Shown: piece after piece, positions 33,464 through 43,066 of the stretch | How the letters are laid out: every line of letters starts with the position of its first letter | Numbering within the stretch: the stretch's first letter is position 1 | Source of the DNA: Caldicellulosiruptor acetigenus | GTDB taxonomy: Bacteria > Bacillota > Thermoanaerobacteria > Caldicellulosiruptorales > Caldicellulosiruptoraceae | NCBI RefSeq assembly: GCF_026914305.1 | Contig: NZ_CP113866.1 | Location: 2,111,501-2,175,500, forward strand | Length of the DNA stretch: 64,000 bases | Reading direction: 5' to 3' | Position numbers and translations under genes: made by a program | The notes under the pieces: model-generated | What the model saw: only the letters and a program-made list of their open reading frames with translations | Told to the model about the DNA's origin: nothing | Databases searched by the model: none

Positions 33464-35160
33464 AGAAAAAGGGGCTGTCCCAAAACAATAATTTTTAATA
33501 ACCAAAAAGGACGTTTTGTGGTATTAAATACCAATATTAAGTTATAAAGCAAACAAAAAGAGGGTTGGGCGACAGTTTTACCCCAACCCTCTATCATTAT
33601 CTTTGCTAATTTTTCTATGTTATAGGCAATACAAACCAAACCCCACTCAAGCTTTACACCCTTTAAGCCCCTGAGCAGGAATCTCCTAAATCCTTTATTG
33701 TTCTTTATTATCCCAAATACTGTCTCAACTTCTACCTTCCTTTTATTGTAAATCTCTTTGCCTTCTTCACTCAATAGTCTTTGTCTTACCTCTTCCTTCA
33801 ATTTTTCTAACCTTGGTCTTACACTAAATCTCTTCTTCCATCTTCTACCTTTATAACATTTTTCTCTGTGTTCACAGTCATTGCAAATCTCTTCGCATTG
33901 ATATACCTTCTCATAGCTTACAAATCCTCTCTCATTTACACTTATCTTCGGATACAAATATTTAACCTTCTTACCCGCAGGACAAATATAGGCATCTTCT
34001 TCAGCTATGTACTCCCAGTTCTTTACATTAAAAATATCCTTCTTAAATCTTCTTGTCTGCTCCAAGTCAAATGTGTTATACTTAATATAGCTATTTATGC
34101 CACATTCTTTCAGATGAAGATAATTTTCTTCAGACCCATAGCCACTGTCTGCTACAACATTCTTGGGTGTGAATCCCATCATCTTCTTCACAGCCTCAAG
34201 ATGTTCTTTTAAGCAGACAGTATCTGTGGGACTTTGGTGGATGCTAAAACCTATTACAAATCGGTTCTGTGTGCCGATTTGAACATTATATCCAGGTTTT
34301 AGCATCCCATTTTTCATATGGTCATCCTTCATCCTCATGAATGTGGCATCATTGTCTGTCTTAGAGAAACTGTTCCTGCCGTTTAAAATTGTCTCATAAT
34401 TCTCATACTTTTTGAGTCTGAAAACGCAATCATTTTTCAATACCTTTACCAATTTCTTTACTCTTTTTTCTTTTCTCTTACTTTTAAACTCAGCTTCCTC
34501 AAGTCTTTGATTTATTTGCTCAATTTTTTCTTCTAACTGCTTGCTATCATAGTCAGCTTCCAATTTTACATCTAAATCTCCTAATGCTTTATCTTCCTCT
34601 TCATTTATTCTTTCAATTTCTTCAAGAGTGTTTTTTACTTTTTCTCTCAGTTTCTTTTCGAAAGTTTTTGTGCTTTTAGCCCAAACAAAAGAATACTTGT
34701 TTGCATTAGCTTCAACTTTTGTCCCATCAAGATAGTAATAGTCGAAGTTTACATATCCTAACTCTATAAGGAGTTTAACCACCTCGGCAAAGATATTTTC
34801 AATTGCATCCCCCAAAATTTCTTTTCTAAATCTGTTGATAGTCCTAAAATCAGGAGCTTGATATTTTGAGAGCCACATAAAAGTAATGTTTTCACGTAAA
34901 GCCCGAGCTATTTTTCTTGATGAATAAATACCTTGTATGTAAGCATAGATTAAAACTTTTAATAACATCAGTGGATGGTAACTACTTGTACCACCACCTT
35001 TGTACTTTTCCATTACGGTTTATATATCTATCTTATCAATGATTTTATCAATTACTCTGACCAAATGATTTTGAGGTATAAAAGCTTCTGGGTCGATAGG
35101 CATTAAATATTGGTATGGGTTGTAATTTTTGAAGACAACTTTATCATGTTTACGAGCCAC
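33460..35160 (-). pseudogene. IS1182-family transposase with a nonsense codon
   Basis: Minus-strand reading from GTG (35158-35160, ribosome site GAGGTGAT) gives an IS1182-type N-terminus (FKNYNPYQYLMPIDPEAFIP). A TAA stops it at codon 47 (35020-35022). The same frame continues with VMEKYKGGGTSSYHPLMLL and the DDE-type core (YYLDGTKVEANANKYSF, VVADSGYGSEENY, EVETVFGIIKNNKGFRRF). Everything downstream of the stop remains open to 33460, running through the left inverted repeat into ribH. The intact remainder could restart at the ATG at 35013, but would lack the first 49 residues. Probably inactive unless suppressed. Confidence 0.88.
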
Positions 35161-35269
35161 TGGTATATCACCTCATGTTATCATTTTTTATATATTATAT
35201 CAAAAATATATCACTATGCCAAAAATACAAAATTAAAGAGGCTGTCCATTCGTCTTTTTGGACAGCCCC
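33471..35269 (-). mobile_element. IS1182-family insertion sequence
   Basis: The ends carry inverted repeats: GGGGCTGTCC at 33471-33480 and GGACAGCCCC at 35260-35269, both extending one or more A residues outward and AAAA inward. Length is about 1.8 kb. No unambiguous target duplication is seen, because the flanks are A- and T-tracts. The interior carries the disrupted transposase on the minus strand. Confidence 0.85.
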
Positions 35270-35276
35270 TTTTTTA
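35238..35276 (+). terminator. Hairpin terminator formed at the IS right end
   Basis: GGCTGTCC (35240-35247) pairs with GGACAGCC (35260-35267) and TTTTTT follows. The right inverted repeat is one arm, so the element itself supplies a terminator facing the LysM gene. Confidence 0.7.
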
Positions 35277-35322
35277 TTAAACTTTTAAAAATGACACTCA
35301 GTCATTTTGGAAAGTATTTCAT

Positions 35323-35352
35323 TTGAGCTGAGTAAAAACCTGGCTTTATAAT
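35323..35352 (+). promoter_or_regulatory. Promoter of the LysM gene
   Basis: -35 TTGAGC (35323-35328) and -10 TATAAT (35347-35352) with an 18-base spacer, about 42 bases before the ATG. Confidence 0.55.
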
Positions 35353-35393
35353 GAAAATATATTAAAACTTTAAATGAAAGAGGCGGGGTTTTT

Positions 35394-36920
35394 ATGAAAA
35401 GTTTATTAAGATTTTGGCTGTTTGTTGTTACTATTATAATCTTATCTTTAGTCATAGTTTCTCCTTCGTTTGCCTCTGATATTCAAAAAGAAGAGGCTCT
35501 GTTTTTTGATGCAAATGGCAACCCATCTTACATCACCATTATTAACAAAAGTTCAGCAGCATATCTCTCTCCTTATGAACTTTCAAGGATACTGGGTGGA
35601 AGTTTTGCTTTTGATCCAAAAGACTATAACTTTCTTCAATCAAAGCTTATCGTTGACCAAAATGAACTTATATTCAAGCTCGATAGCAATGTGGTGACAT
35701 TTAATGGAAAAAACTTATATATGGATGGACCAATGCAAATCATACAAAATAGAATTTGTGTACCTTATTCTTCTACTTTCAAAACTTACTTAAATTTATT
35801 TGAATTTCGCTACTTTCCATCCGGAAAGCGGATGATATTCAAGCCAAACGGAAACTACATAGTCTATAGTGTTCAAAGTGGTGATTCACTCTGGATACTA
35901 TCCCAAACGTTCGGAACATCTATTGAAATTATCAAGAGCCTCAACAATCTTACAAGCGACACGCTCTATGTGGGACAAAAGCTCATTGTAAAAAAAGTAA
36001 GCCTCAACCCTGTCCAGATTACTGGAACAATAAAGTGGTGGACATATGTAAAAGCTGCGCCTTCTTCATCTTCGCAAAACCTGTTTTATCTTACTCAAGG
36101 GCAAACTGTAAATGTTATTGGAAAGCAAGCAGATTTCTATAAAATTTCAACACCCAAAGGAACTGGCTATGTTTCAATATGGGCAGTAGATATAAAGCAA
36201 GATATTGTAGATAATTCAAAACCAAGCAGTTCCTTTTATTCCTTTATACCTGTTGATACTTCAGGTGACTATGTAACCTATACCTACTACAAAGTGCAAA
36301 GTGGTGATACAATATGGTCTATTGCAGTAAAATTTGGAATACCCGATTATGAACTTATGTCGGCGAATAATCTAAATCAAAACTCTTACCTCTATGTAGG
36401 GCAAACCTTAAAAGTGCCAGTTCATACAGTTGCTGTGCATTCAAATGAGTACGGAGTTGAAATGCTCGACTGGTTTTCGCAGGGAAATTATGTATTCCCA
36501 ATTGGCAGCGTTGGAAAGTTTATTGACATTCAGACAGGAAAATACTTCTTTGCAAAAAGAACAATGGGGGCAAGTCATGCCGATGTAGAAACCTTGAGCT
36601 TTAAAGACACTCAAATTATGAAAGAGATATTTGGCGGTAGCTGGACATGGGAAAGACGTCCGTTTATACTTGAAGTAAATGGAAGAAGAATAGCCGTGTC
36701 AGTTTCTGGCATGCCACATGCAGGAGTTGATGGTGTGCCTTACAACCAAAATGTTGCAAACAGAAGCGGTGGATATGGCTACGGTCCAAACCTTGATACA
36801 ATTGTAAATGGAATGGATGGTCACTTTGATGTGTATACATTCAATGGACTTCGCCACAAAGACAATCAAATTGACCCTCAGCATCAGCTGACAGTTTCGG
36901 TTGCAGCAGGTTTAAGATAA
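35394..36920 (+). CDS. Secreted LysM / SH3-like cell-wall protein
   Basis: 508 residues with an N-terminal signal peptide ending near VSPSFA. Domains in order: a copper-amine-oxidase-N-like region (30-160), LysM 1 (YSVQSGDSLWILSQTFG, about 162-205), an SH3-like domain (about 212-270), LysM 2 (YKVQSGDTIWSIAVKFG, about 300-345), and a C-terminal domain (about 355-508) with a GASHADVET segment and AGVDGVPYNQNVANRSGGYGYG. LysM domains bind peptidoglycan. The C-terminal domain resembles ones of unknown function in sporulating or thermophilic Firmicutes; Asp/His residues there could bind a ligand or metal. The ribosome site is GAAAGAGGCGGGG. Confidence 0.87.
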   Translation: MKSLLRFWLFVVTIIILSLVIVSPSFASDIQKEEALFFDANGNPSYITIINKSSAAYLSPYELSRILGGSFAFDPKDYNFLQSKLIVDQNELIFKLDSNVVTFNGKNLYMDGPMQIIQNRICVPYSSTFKTYLNLFEFRYFPSGKRMIFKPNGNYIVYSVQSGDSLWILSQTFGTSIEIIKSLNNLTSDTLYVGQKLIVKKVSLNPVQITGTIKWWTYVKAAPSSSSQNLFYLTQGQTVNVIGKQADFYKISTPKGTGYVSIWAVDIKQDIVDNSKPSSSFYSFIPVDTSGDYVTYTYYKVQSGDTIWSIAVKFGIPDYELMSANNLNQNSYLYVGQTLKVPVHTVAVHSNEYGVEMLDWFSQGNYVFPIGSVGKFIDIQTGKYFFAKRTMGASHADVETLSFKDTQIMKEIFGGSWTWERRPFILEVNGRRIAVSVSGMPHAGVDGVPYNQNVANRSGGYGYGPNLDTIVNGMDGHFDVYTFNGLRHKDNQIDPQHQLTVSVAAGLR

Positions 36921-36957
36921 AGAAGGAACAAGTAATATATCTATTAAACATAAATAG

Positions 36958-37000
36958 AAGGGATTAGTAACTCATTGTTATTACTAATCCCTTACTCTTT
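36958..37000 (+). terminator. Terminator after the LysM gene
   Basis: Near-perfect stem AAGGGATTAGTAA/TTACTAATCCCTT (36958-36970 and 36980-36992 region) with a short loop, followed by a T-rich run. It may also stop the convergent REC-PAS-GGDEF transcript. Confidence 0.85.
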
Positions 37001-37055
37001 ATATTAAAATATACTAAAACAATAGTTTCTGTTAAAAATCTTGCACTGCATCGCA

Positions 37056-39113
37056 CTATATTGCATCATACTTCATTTTCTCACTTTCACTCTTCACACA
37101 ATTTCTCCCTGCTTTCTTAGCTTCATACAACATATCATCTACACGTACAAGAATACTGTCAATTGTGTCTTGCTCTTTGAATCCTGCTACTCCAAAGCTC
37201 GCAGTCACATGTCCAACCACTGGTAGTCTCATACTGCTTATATGTTCACGAAGCTCCTCAGCCACTTTTACAGCATTATTTACCGAAGTCTCTGGCAATA
37301 GAATTATAAACTCTTCGCCTCCCCACCTTGCAAAATAGTCTGTTTTGCGTATCCTTCTCTTTACCATCTCAGCCACTCTCTTGAGCACTACATCTCCCAT
37401 GGCATGTCCAAAATTATCATTTATTTTTTTAAAGTGGTCTAAGTCAAACATAATAAGAGAAAATGACTTCCCATTTCTCTTTGCTCGCTCTATCTCTTTT
37501 TCTAACATTTGCATAAAAAATCGACGATTGTAAATGTCCGTTAATGAGTCAGTAATGGATTGCCTATAAATTAATTCTTCGAATTTCTTTCGTTCAGTTA
37601 TATCGCGCAAAATCCCTATTGCATGCCATGCATTATTAATCTTCACAGCAGAAAGAGAAAGTTCAACATAAATCTCATGTCCATCCTTCCGTTTCGCTTT
37701 CAGTTCCATCGTTTTCCCTACAATACTTCCTTTGCCGGTCCGTTGAAACTTCTTAAAGCTCTCCTTATAAAGCTTATAAAGGTTTTCATCGCTTATAACT
37801 AATCTATGCAATTCAGCACCTATCACTTCCTCTTTGGAGTAGCCTAATAGCCTCTCAGCCGCAGGATTCCAAAATGTTATGCACCCTTCATTATCAAGCA
37901 TTATAATAGCATCGTGAGCATACTCAGTTATAATACTCAAAATCTCATTCTGTTCTTGGAGTTCCTTTTCCATTGCTTTGCGTTCTGTTATATCAATTAC
38001 AAATGCTACACACAACCTTTTACCCATATATTGCACAAGTTGAAGATGAACTTCTACAGGGTATAGAGTTCCCTGCTTTCTGCGATGAACAGTGTTAAAA
38101 ACAATATGTTCTTTTTTTCCTTCCATCAACTCAGAAAGTAGTTTTTTGAAGTTCTCCACATCAAATTCAGGTTTCAAATCAAGTGGAGTCATATTAGTTA
38201 GTTCTTCCTCCGTATATCCTAAATTTTCTTGAGCGCCGCGATTTACAGCAATGAATTTTAATGTCTCAGGTGAAAATATATATATTTCGTTGAGTGAATC
38301 TTCAAATAAATGTTTGTAAAGCATCAGTTCTTCTTCAGCTCTCCAGCGCTCAGTAATGTCAAATATTATTAAATATAACACCATCTTATTTTCATGATGT
38401 ATATAAGATGGATAAACTTCTACTACTCGCTCTTCTCCATTTGCCAATCGATGAATACAAATCAGTGAATTATTACCATTCCTTAAGGTTTCTTCGTATT
38501 TCTTTAAAGCTTCTACTCTGGTAGAACAAAGAATTGCTTCTATATTCATTTGCAAAAAGACTTCCTTAGGATAACCATAAAAATCGCAAGCTGCTCTATT
38601 TGCACCCATAATCTTTCCTGTTTCAGGATCAATAATCAGCATAATTGCATCACTTGAGTCAAATAAATTATGAAAAAGCTTCTGTTCTTTTTTTACTCTC
38701 TTGTTTGTTTCATACAATTTAAAAGCCATTTCTATAATAGAGATAAGTACATGCTCATCCATTCCTTTTACTACATAGCCATACCCCGTAATTGAGCGGA
38801 TTTTTTCCATAATCTCTCTACTTGTGTTAGCAGTAAGAAATAAAATAGGAATATCCGAAAACTGTTGAATTAAGTAAGTAGCTTCTATCCCGTCAATTTT
38901 TCCTTCAAGTTCAATATCCATAAGAATTAGATCAATATCATTGCGGCTCTTTAGCCTCTCTACAGCTTCTTCCCCTGTAGTTACTATCTCTGCACAATAA
39001 CCGTACTTGCCTAAAATTTCTGCGGTAATCTGGGCACTTAGTCTACTGTCCTCTACAATTAAAATCTTTTTACAGCTAACTCCATCCATCAGTAGTGCTA
39101 CCCCTCTCCTCAT
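37056..39113 (-). CDS. REC-PAS-PAS-PAS-GGDEF response regulator
   Basis: 685 residues. The receiver domain (about 14-130) has ILIVEDSRLS and the phospho-acceptor DLILMDIELEG. Three PAS domains follow (about 145-260, 265-385, 390-510), each ending in the DITER(K/W) pattern typical of PAS-PAC units. The C-terminal GGDEF domain (515-680) has the intact signature RWGGEEFIILLPE, DIYNRRFF and the DLDHFKKIND metal site, so it should be an active diguanylate cyclase. No RxxD inhibitory site is obvious before the signature. The start at 39113 has GAGGAGAGG upstream. Its ligand and partner kinase are not visible. Confidence 0.95.
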   Translation of the reverse strand: MRRGVALLMDGVSCKKILIVEDSRLSAQITAEILGKYGYCAEIVTTGEEAVERLKSRNDIDLILMDIELEGKIDGIEATYLIQQFSDIPILFLTANTSREIMEKIRSITGYGYVVKGMDEHVLISIIEMAFKLYETNKRVKKEQKLFHNLFDSSDAIMLIIDPETGKIMGANRAACDFYGYPKEVFLQMNIEAILCSTRVEALKKYEETLRNGNNSLICIHRLANGEERVVEVYPSYIHHENKMVLYLIIFDITERWRAEEELMLYKHLFEDSLNEIYIFSPETLKFIAVNRGAQENLGYTEEELTNMTPLDLKPEFDVENFKKLLSELMEGKKEHIVFNTVHRRKQGTLYPVEVHLQLVQYMGKRLCVAFVIDITERKAMEKELQEQNEILSIITEYAHDAIIMLDNEGCITFWNPAAERLLGYSKEEVIGAELHRLVISDENLYKLYKESFKKFQRTGKGSIVGKTMELKAKRKDGHEIYVELSLSAVKINNAWHAIGILRDITERKKFEELIYRQSITDSLTDIYNRRFFMQMLEKEIERAKRNGKSFSLIMFDLDHFKKINDNFGHAMGDVVLKRVAEMVKRRIRKTDYFARWGGEEFIILLPETSVNNAVKVAEELREHISSMRLPVVGHVTASFGVAGFKEQDTIDSILVRVDDMLYEAKKAGRNCVKSESEKMKYDAI

Positions 39114-39122
39114 ACCCCATTT

Positions 39123-39438
39123 TTAACGACTTACAATTTTATACTTACAATATAATTTATTTTCTTCTTTTGTATCAGCAATTGAATTTGACTTTTCATT
39201 TGTAAAGTCGTTAAGTGAAGATAAAATGGTTATGTTCAGGTTCTTTCTCAGTTCTATCAAATATGACTCATTGACAAAACCATTTCAGCAATAAGATGTA
39301 ATATTTTTATCATTTTCAACTTTAACTGCTGAGGAATCACATCTGAAGGAATTATTCAAGAATATTTCCATTTAAATCTACAATATCTTTCCCAACAATC
39401 ATTCCTTCTTCTAAATGGTCAATGTTAACAAACCTCAT
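39123..39438 (-). pseudogene. Decayed HD-GYP-associated N-terminal domain
   Basis: From an ATG at 39436-39438 with GAGGAGACAG upstream, the minus strand reads MRFVNIDHLEEGMIVGKDIV, the opening of the DUF3391-like N-terminal domain often fused to HD-GYP proteins. It stops after 28 codons (TAA, 39352-39354). Later stretches in other frames (PSDVIPQQLKLKMIKILHL and GFVNESYLIELRKNLNITIL) still look like protein, up to a stop at 39123-39125. At least one nonsense and one frame change are needed to join them. It lies between the GGDEF gene and a small HD-GYP gene, so it may once have been part of a full HD-GYP gene. Confidence 0.65.
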
Positions 39439-39519
39439 TTGCTGTCTCCTCTTTTTCTAAAATCTAAGGTAAACGTTTTGTACCACGGTACACTTTTATA
39501 CTTTACCCGTTTTTAGAAA

Positions 39520-40050
39520 TTATACTATACTTTCAAGCACGCTAACAATGTCCTTGTTAAACAGTTCAGGGTCTTTTAGAATTTTCAAAGCTGCTTTTTT
39601 ACTCTTTGGAAAACGATAAGGTCTGTAGCTCGTACTTGCTTCAAAGACATCCACCACAGCAACTATCTGTGCAACTATTGGCAGTTCTTCTTTTTTCTTC
39701 TTCCAATATCCTGTTCCGTTTAATCTCTCATGATGATATAAAGCTGATAAACATACTAATTCATTAACATTTGATTCTTTTAATAAATTATACCCATATA
39801 GAGTATGTTGCTTCATAATTTCAAATTCAGTTTTGGTTAAGCAACTTCTTTTGTTAAGGATTCTCTCATCAATATAAAGTTTCCCAATATCGTGAAACAA
39901 ACCACAAGTGAAAAGAAGTTTTTCATCAAGATTAAAAGGCCGTGCAAACTTTTGGCATAACTTGGCCACATTTACTGAATGTTTCATGATACTCGGAGGA
40001 AGAGAGAAAAACGCCCACATTACATTTTGATCCATTAAAAAACACCCCAC
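39520..40050 (-). CDS. Small HD-GYP domain protein
   Basis: 176 residues with little outside the HD-GYP domain. The core set is LFHDIGKLYIDERIL, KQHTLYGYNLL, YHHERLNGTGYWKK and VVDVFEASTSYRPYR. The loop reads GTGY, with Tyr kept but no Pro after it, so the GYP signature is altered. Metal-binding His and Asp residues are present. It may be a cyclic-di-GMP phosphodiesterase or a degenerate regulator. A decayed HD-GYP-associated fragment follows on the same strand. The start may lie a few residues downstream (MDQNVMWAF). Its small size suggests a truncated or stand-alone domain. Confidence 0.85.
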   Translation of the reverse strand: MGCFLMDQNVMWAFFSLPPSIMKHSVNVAKLCQKFARPFNLDEKLLFTCGLFHDIGKLYIDERILNKRSCLTKTEFEIMKQHTLYGYNLLKESNVNELVCLSALYHHERLNGTGYWKKKKEELPIVAQIVAVVDVFEASTSYRPYRFPKSKKAALKILKDPELFNKDIVSVLESIV

Positions 40051-40094
40051 ATATCATATTAAGATATTAAAAAATATTTTTTCTAAGTCCTTTT

Positions 40095-40835
40095 TTACAG
40101 TTGCGGCTGGGGCAGCATCCCATTTTGTGCAAAGCTGTAGTACTCATCTTTTGCCACTATAAAATGGTCATTTACAGCAACACCTATTGTCGATAAAGCA
40201 TTGACAATCTTCTGTGTTGTCTTAATGTCATCCATTGAAGGTCTTACCGACCCCCCTGGATGATTGTGAGCCAAAATTACACTGCTTGCATTGTAACGAA
40301 TAACACACTCAACAACTTTTCGTGGATATACCACTGCTTCTTTAACTGTACCCTCAAAAAGTGGCACAGAATATATCACATTTAACTGGGTATCAAGGCA
40401 AATAACGTAAAACACCTCATTTTTCCTGCCAACAAACAAACTCTTTATGTACTCTGCTGCTACTTCCACATTCCTCAGCTGAAAGGTTTTTCTATTTTTA
40501 TCAGCAAGATATCTTCTTGATATTTGAGAAATAAGAGATATCAAAATAGCAGAATTTTCTCCGACGCCTTTTACCTTTTGAAGATCTTTTGGATGAGCTT
40601 CAAATACATTTGAGATACTTCCAAAAGTTGAAATTAACCTGTGTGCTATTTCATTTGTGTCTTTCCTCGGAATGCTGAAAAATAAAAGAAGTTCTAACAC
40701 TTGATGGTCTTCAAAACCATCAAGTCCTTGTTCCACAAACCTTTTTTTGAGCCTTTCTCTGTGCCCTTCATGCAGGTTGTGAGACAAACCCATACACTCT
40801 CCCCTGAAATAACTTTTTCTTTTAAATCTTTTCAT
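40095..40835 (-). CDS. radC: RadC-family JAB/MPN-domain protein
   Basis: 246 residues, or 232 if translation starts at the internal ATG at 40791-40793 (MGLSHNLHEGHRERL), which has GGGGAGAG upstream and matches the family better. An N-terminal helix-hairpin-helix-like region (VKGVGENSAIL) precedes the JAB metalloprotease-like domain (about 120-240) with HNHPGGSVRPSMDD, the JAMM metal site. RadC was named for DNA repair, but its biochemical role is unsettled. It is transcribed away from the glycogen operon. Confidence 0.93.
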   Translation of the reverse strand: MKRFKRKSYFRGECMGLSHNLHEGHRERLKKRFVEQGLDGFEDHQVLELLLFFSIPRKDTNEIAHRLISTFGSISNVFEAHPKDLQKVKGVGENSAILISLISQISRRYLADKNRKTFQLRNVEVAAEYIKSLFVGRKNEVFYVICLDTQLNVIYSVPLFEGTVKEAVVYPRKVVECVIRYNASSVILAHNHPGGSVRPSMDDIKTTQKIVNALSTIGVAVNDHFIVAKDEYYSFAQNGMLPQPQL

Positions 40836-40930
40836 TAACGTCTTTACCTTAATTATATCATTTTTGAGCTGACTAAAGAATAAAAACCTGTTTATTTTGG
40901 GTATTAAGTATTTTAAGAAAAAATTTTTTG

Positions 40931-40959
40931 TTGTTCTAATTTTACAGTAATGTTATAAT
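40931..40959 (+). promoter_or_regulatory. Promoter candidate of the glycogen operon
   Basis: -35 TTGTTC (40931-40936) and -10 TATAAT (40954-40959) with a 17-base spacer, about 140 bases before glgB. The leader between shows no recognised riboswitch. Confidence 0.5.
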
Positions 40960-41100
40960 TAAATCTGTATTTTGTTTGTTTTATATAATTTATCAGCCTC
41001 TGTTTTAATAAATTTGTCTACTGAATTTTGTATTAAATCTTGTCAAAATTTTGTGAGTATTTATCTTTTCTATATCTAAGCTCTAATGGAGGGATAGCGT

Positions 41101-43053
41101 ATGATAAAAAAAGTAAAATCTACTATTTACCTATCTGACATAAAAAAATTTGAATCAGGTGAGCATTTCGAAAGTTACAAGTTCTTGGGAAGCAGGGTAG
41201 TAAACTATAGAGGCAAAGTTGGAACAGTTTTCTGTGTGTGGGCACCAAATGCTAAAAGCGTTTCTGTTGTTGGAGATTTTAATAATTGGTGCGGCGAAAA
41301 TCACAAGATGATGAGAGTTTATGGCAGTGGATTTTGGTGGCTGTTTGTAGAAGGCATTGGCGAAGGAGAACTTTACAAATACGAGATTATTGGTGCTGAT
41401 GGAAAAAGGGTTTTAAAAGCTGACCCGTATGCAATTCTTTCTGAACTTCGTCCCAACACAGCATCAATTGTCAAAAACATCCCGGACTATGAGTGGCATG
41501 ACCAGGAGTGGATGGAAAAAAGAAAAACAACTCCACCATATGACAAACCCATCAATATCTATGAAGTCCATCTTGCATCATGGAAGATGAAAAAGGATGG
41601 AAGCATAGAGAAGGCTGGTGAGTTTTACAACTACCGTGAACTTGCATATATGCTTGTAGATTACATAAAAGAAATGAACTACACACACATAGAACTTCTG
41701 CCAGTTTTGGAACATCCACTGGACATGTCCTGGGGTTACCAGCCAACAGGTTACTTTTCTCTCACATCACGCTACGGTAGTATTGAGGATTTTATGTATT
41801 TTGTAGATATTATGCACCAAAATGGAATTGGAGTAATAGTTGACTGGGTACCAGCTCATTTTTGCAAAGATGAGCATGGACTTTATAGGTTTGACGGAAC
41901 GTTTTTATATGAATATGAAGATGAGCTTTTGAGAGAAAACTACACGTGGGGTACTGCCACATTTGACTTTTCAAAGCCACAGGTTCAGAGCTTCTTAATT
42001 TCAAGTGCAATGTTTTGGTTTGATGTATATCACATTGACGGAATAAGGGTAGATGCTGTTTCTCACATCATCTACATGAACAACAACCAGAAAAATAGAT
42101 ATGGCGGGCATGAAAACATAGAAGGAATTGAATTTATAAAAAAGCTCAACAAGGCAATATTCTCAAAATATCCAAATGTCCTGATGATTGCCGAAGAGTC
42201 AACTGCATTTCCTTTGGTCACATATCCAACATACGATGGAGGGCTTGGTTTTAACTACAAATGGAACATGGGATGGATGAACGACACCTTAAAGTACATG
42301 CAAAAACATCCCAACGAGAGAAAACATCATCACAATCTTTTGACATTTTCCATAATGTACGCATTTTCTGAAAACTTTATTCTGCCGTTTTCACACGACG
42401 AGGTTGTTCATGGAAAAAAATCTTTGCTTGAAAAAATGCCAGGTGATTACAACCAGAAATTTGCAAACTTAAGACTTCTTTATGGCTATATGTACACACA
42501 TCCGGGCAAAAAGCTCCTTTTCATGGGTGGTGAGTTTGGTCAGTTCATTGAATGGAGATTTTATGCATCACTTGACTGGCTACTTTTGGACTACCCCATG
42601 CACCGCATGCTTCAGCACTATGTTAAAAGTTTAAATAGGTTCTATTTAGAAAACAAAGCTCTGTGGGAGCTTGACCATAAAATGGATGGTTTTAGATGGA
42701 TAGATGTTCACAACTGGCAACAGAGTGTCATATCATACCTGAGATTTTCAAAAGACCCTGATGATTTTCTTGTTGTTATTTGTAACTTTGGCCTTGCTTC
42801 ATATGAAAATTACAAAATAGGTGTGCCAAGAAAAGGTGTATATTTGGAAGTATTTAACAGTGATAAAGCTGAATTTGGTGGTAATAATATAGTAAACACA
42901 GAAAAACTTAAAACAATTGATGAAGTATGGCATGGATATAACCAGTGCATAGAATTTAGTCTTCCTGCTCTTTCGTGCTTGATTTTCAAACCAATTGAAT
43001 TTTTCAATACTCAAGAAAAAAAGAATCAAAATGACAACAATATTCAGACATAG
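41101..43053 (+). CDS. glgB: 1,4-alpha-glucan branching enzyme
   Basis: 650-residue GH13 enzyme. An N-terminal CBM48 region (about 30-130; [19 protein letters not shown]) precedes the catalytic barrel. The family regions are seen as [20 protein letters not shown] (nucleophile Asp), AEESTAFP (acid Glu) and [12 protein letters not shown]. It cuts alpha-1,4 chains and makes alpha-1,6 branches. It opens the glycogen operon, with GGAGGGATAGCG just before the ATG. The C-terminus ends 13 bases before the glgC start. Order glgB-C-D-A-P is the same as in Bacillus subtilis. Confidence 0.96.
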   Translation: MIKKVKSTIYLSDIKKFESGEHFESYKFLGSRVVNYRGKVGTVFCVWAPNAKSVSVVGDFNNWCGENHKMMRVYGSGFWWLFVEGIGEGELYKYEIIGADGKRVLKADPYAILSELRPNTASIVKNIPDYEWHDQEWMEKRKTTPPYDKPINIYEVHLASWKMKKDGSIEKAGEFYNYRELAYMLVDYIKEMNYTHIELLPVLEHPLDMSWGYQPTGYFSLTSRYGSIEDFMYFVDIMHQNGIGVIVDWVPAHFCKDEHGLYRFDGTFLYEYEDELLRENYTWGTATFDFSKPQVQSFLISSAMFWFDVYHIDGIRVDAVSHIIYMNNNQKNRYGGHENIEGIEFIKKLNKAIFSKYPNVLMIAEESTAFPLVTYPTYDGGLGFNYKWNMGWMNDTLKYMQKHPNERKHHHNLLTFSIMYAFSENFILPFSHDEVVHGKKSLLEKMPGDYNQKFANLRLLYGYMYTHPGKKLLFMGGEFGQFIEWRFYASLDWLLLDYPMHRMLQHYVKSLNRFYLENKALWELDHKMDGFRWIDVHNWQQSVISYLRFSKDPDDFLVVICNFGLASYENYKIGVPRKGVYLEVFNSDKAEFGGNNIVNTEKLKTIDEVWHGYNQCIEFSLPALSCLIFKPIEFFNTQEKKNQNDNNIQT

Positions 43054-43066
43054 GGTGGTGATTAAA

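Noticed and set aside
33465-35275. Target-site duplication of the IS1182 element
   Set aside because: Flanks are A-rich on one side and T-rich on the other; no unambiguous short direct repeat remains after the inverted repeats are assigned.
42995-43066. Extended N-terminus of GlgC within glgB
   Set aside because: It overlaps the glgB coding region, is not family-like, and the ATG at 43067 has its own ribosome site.
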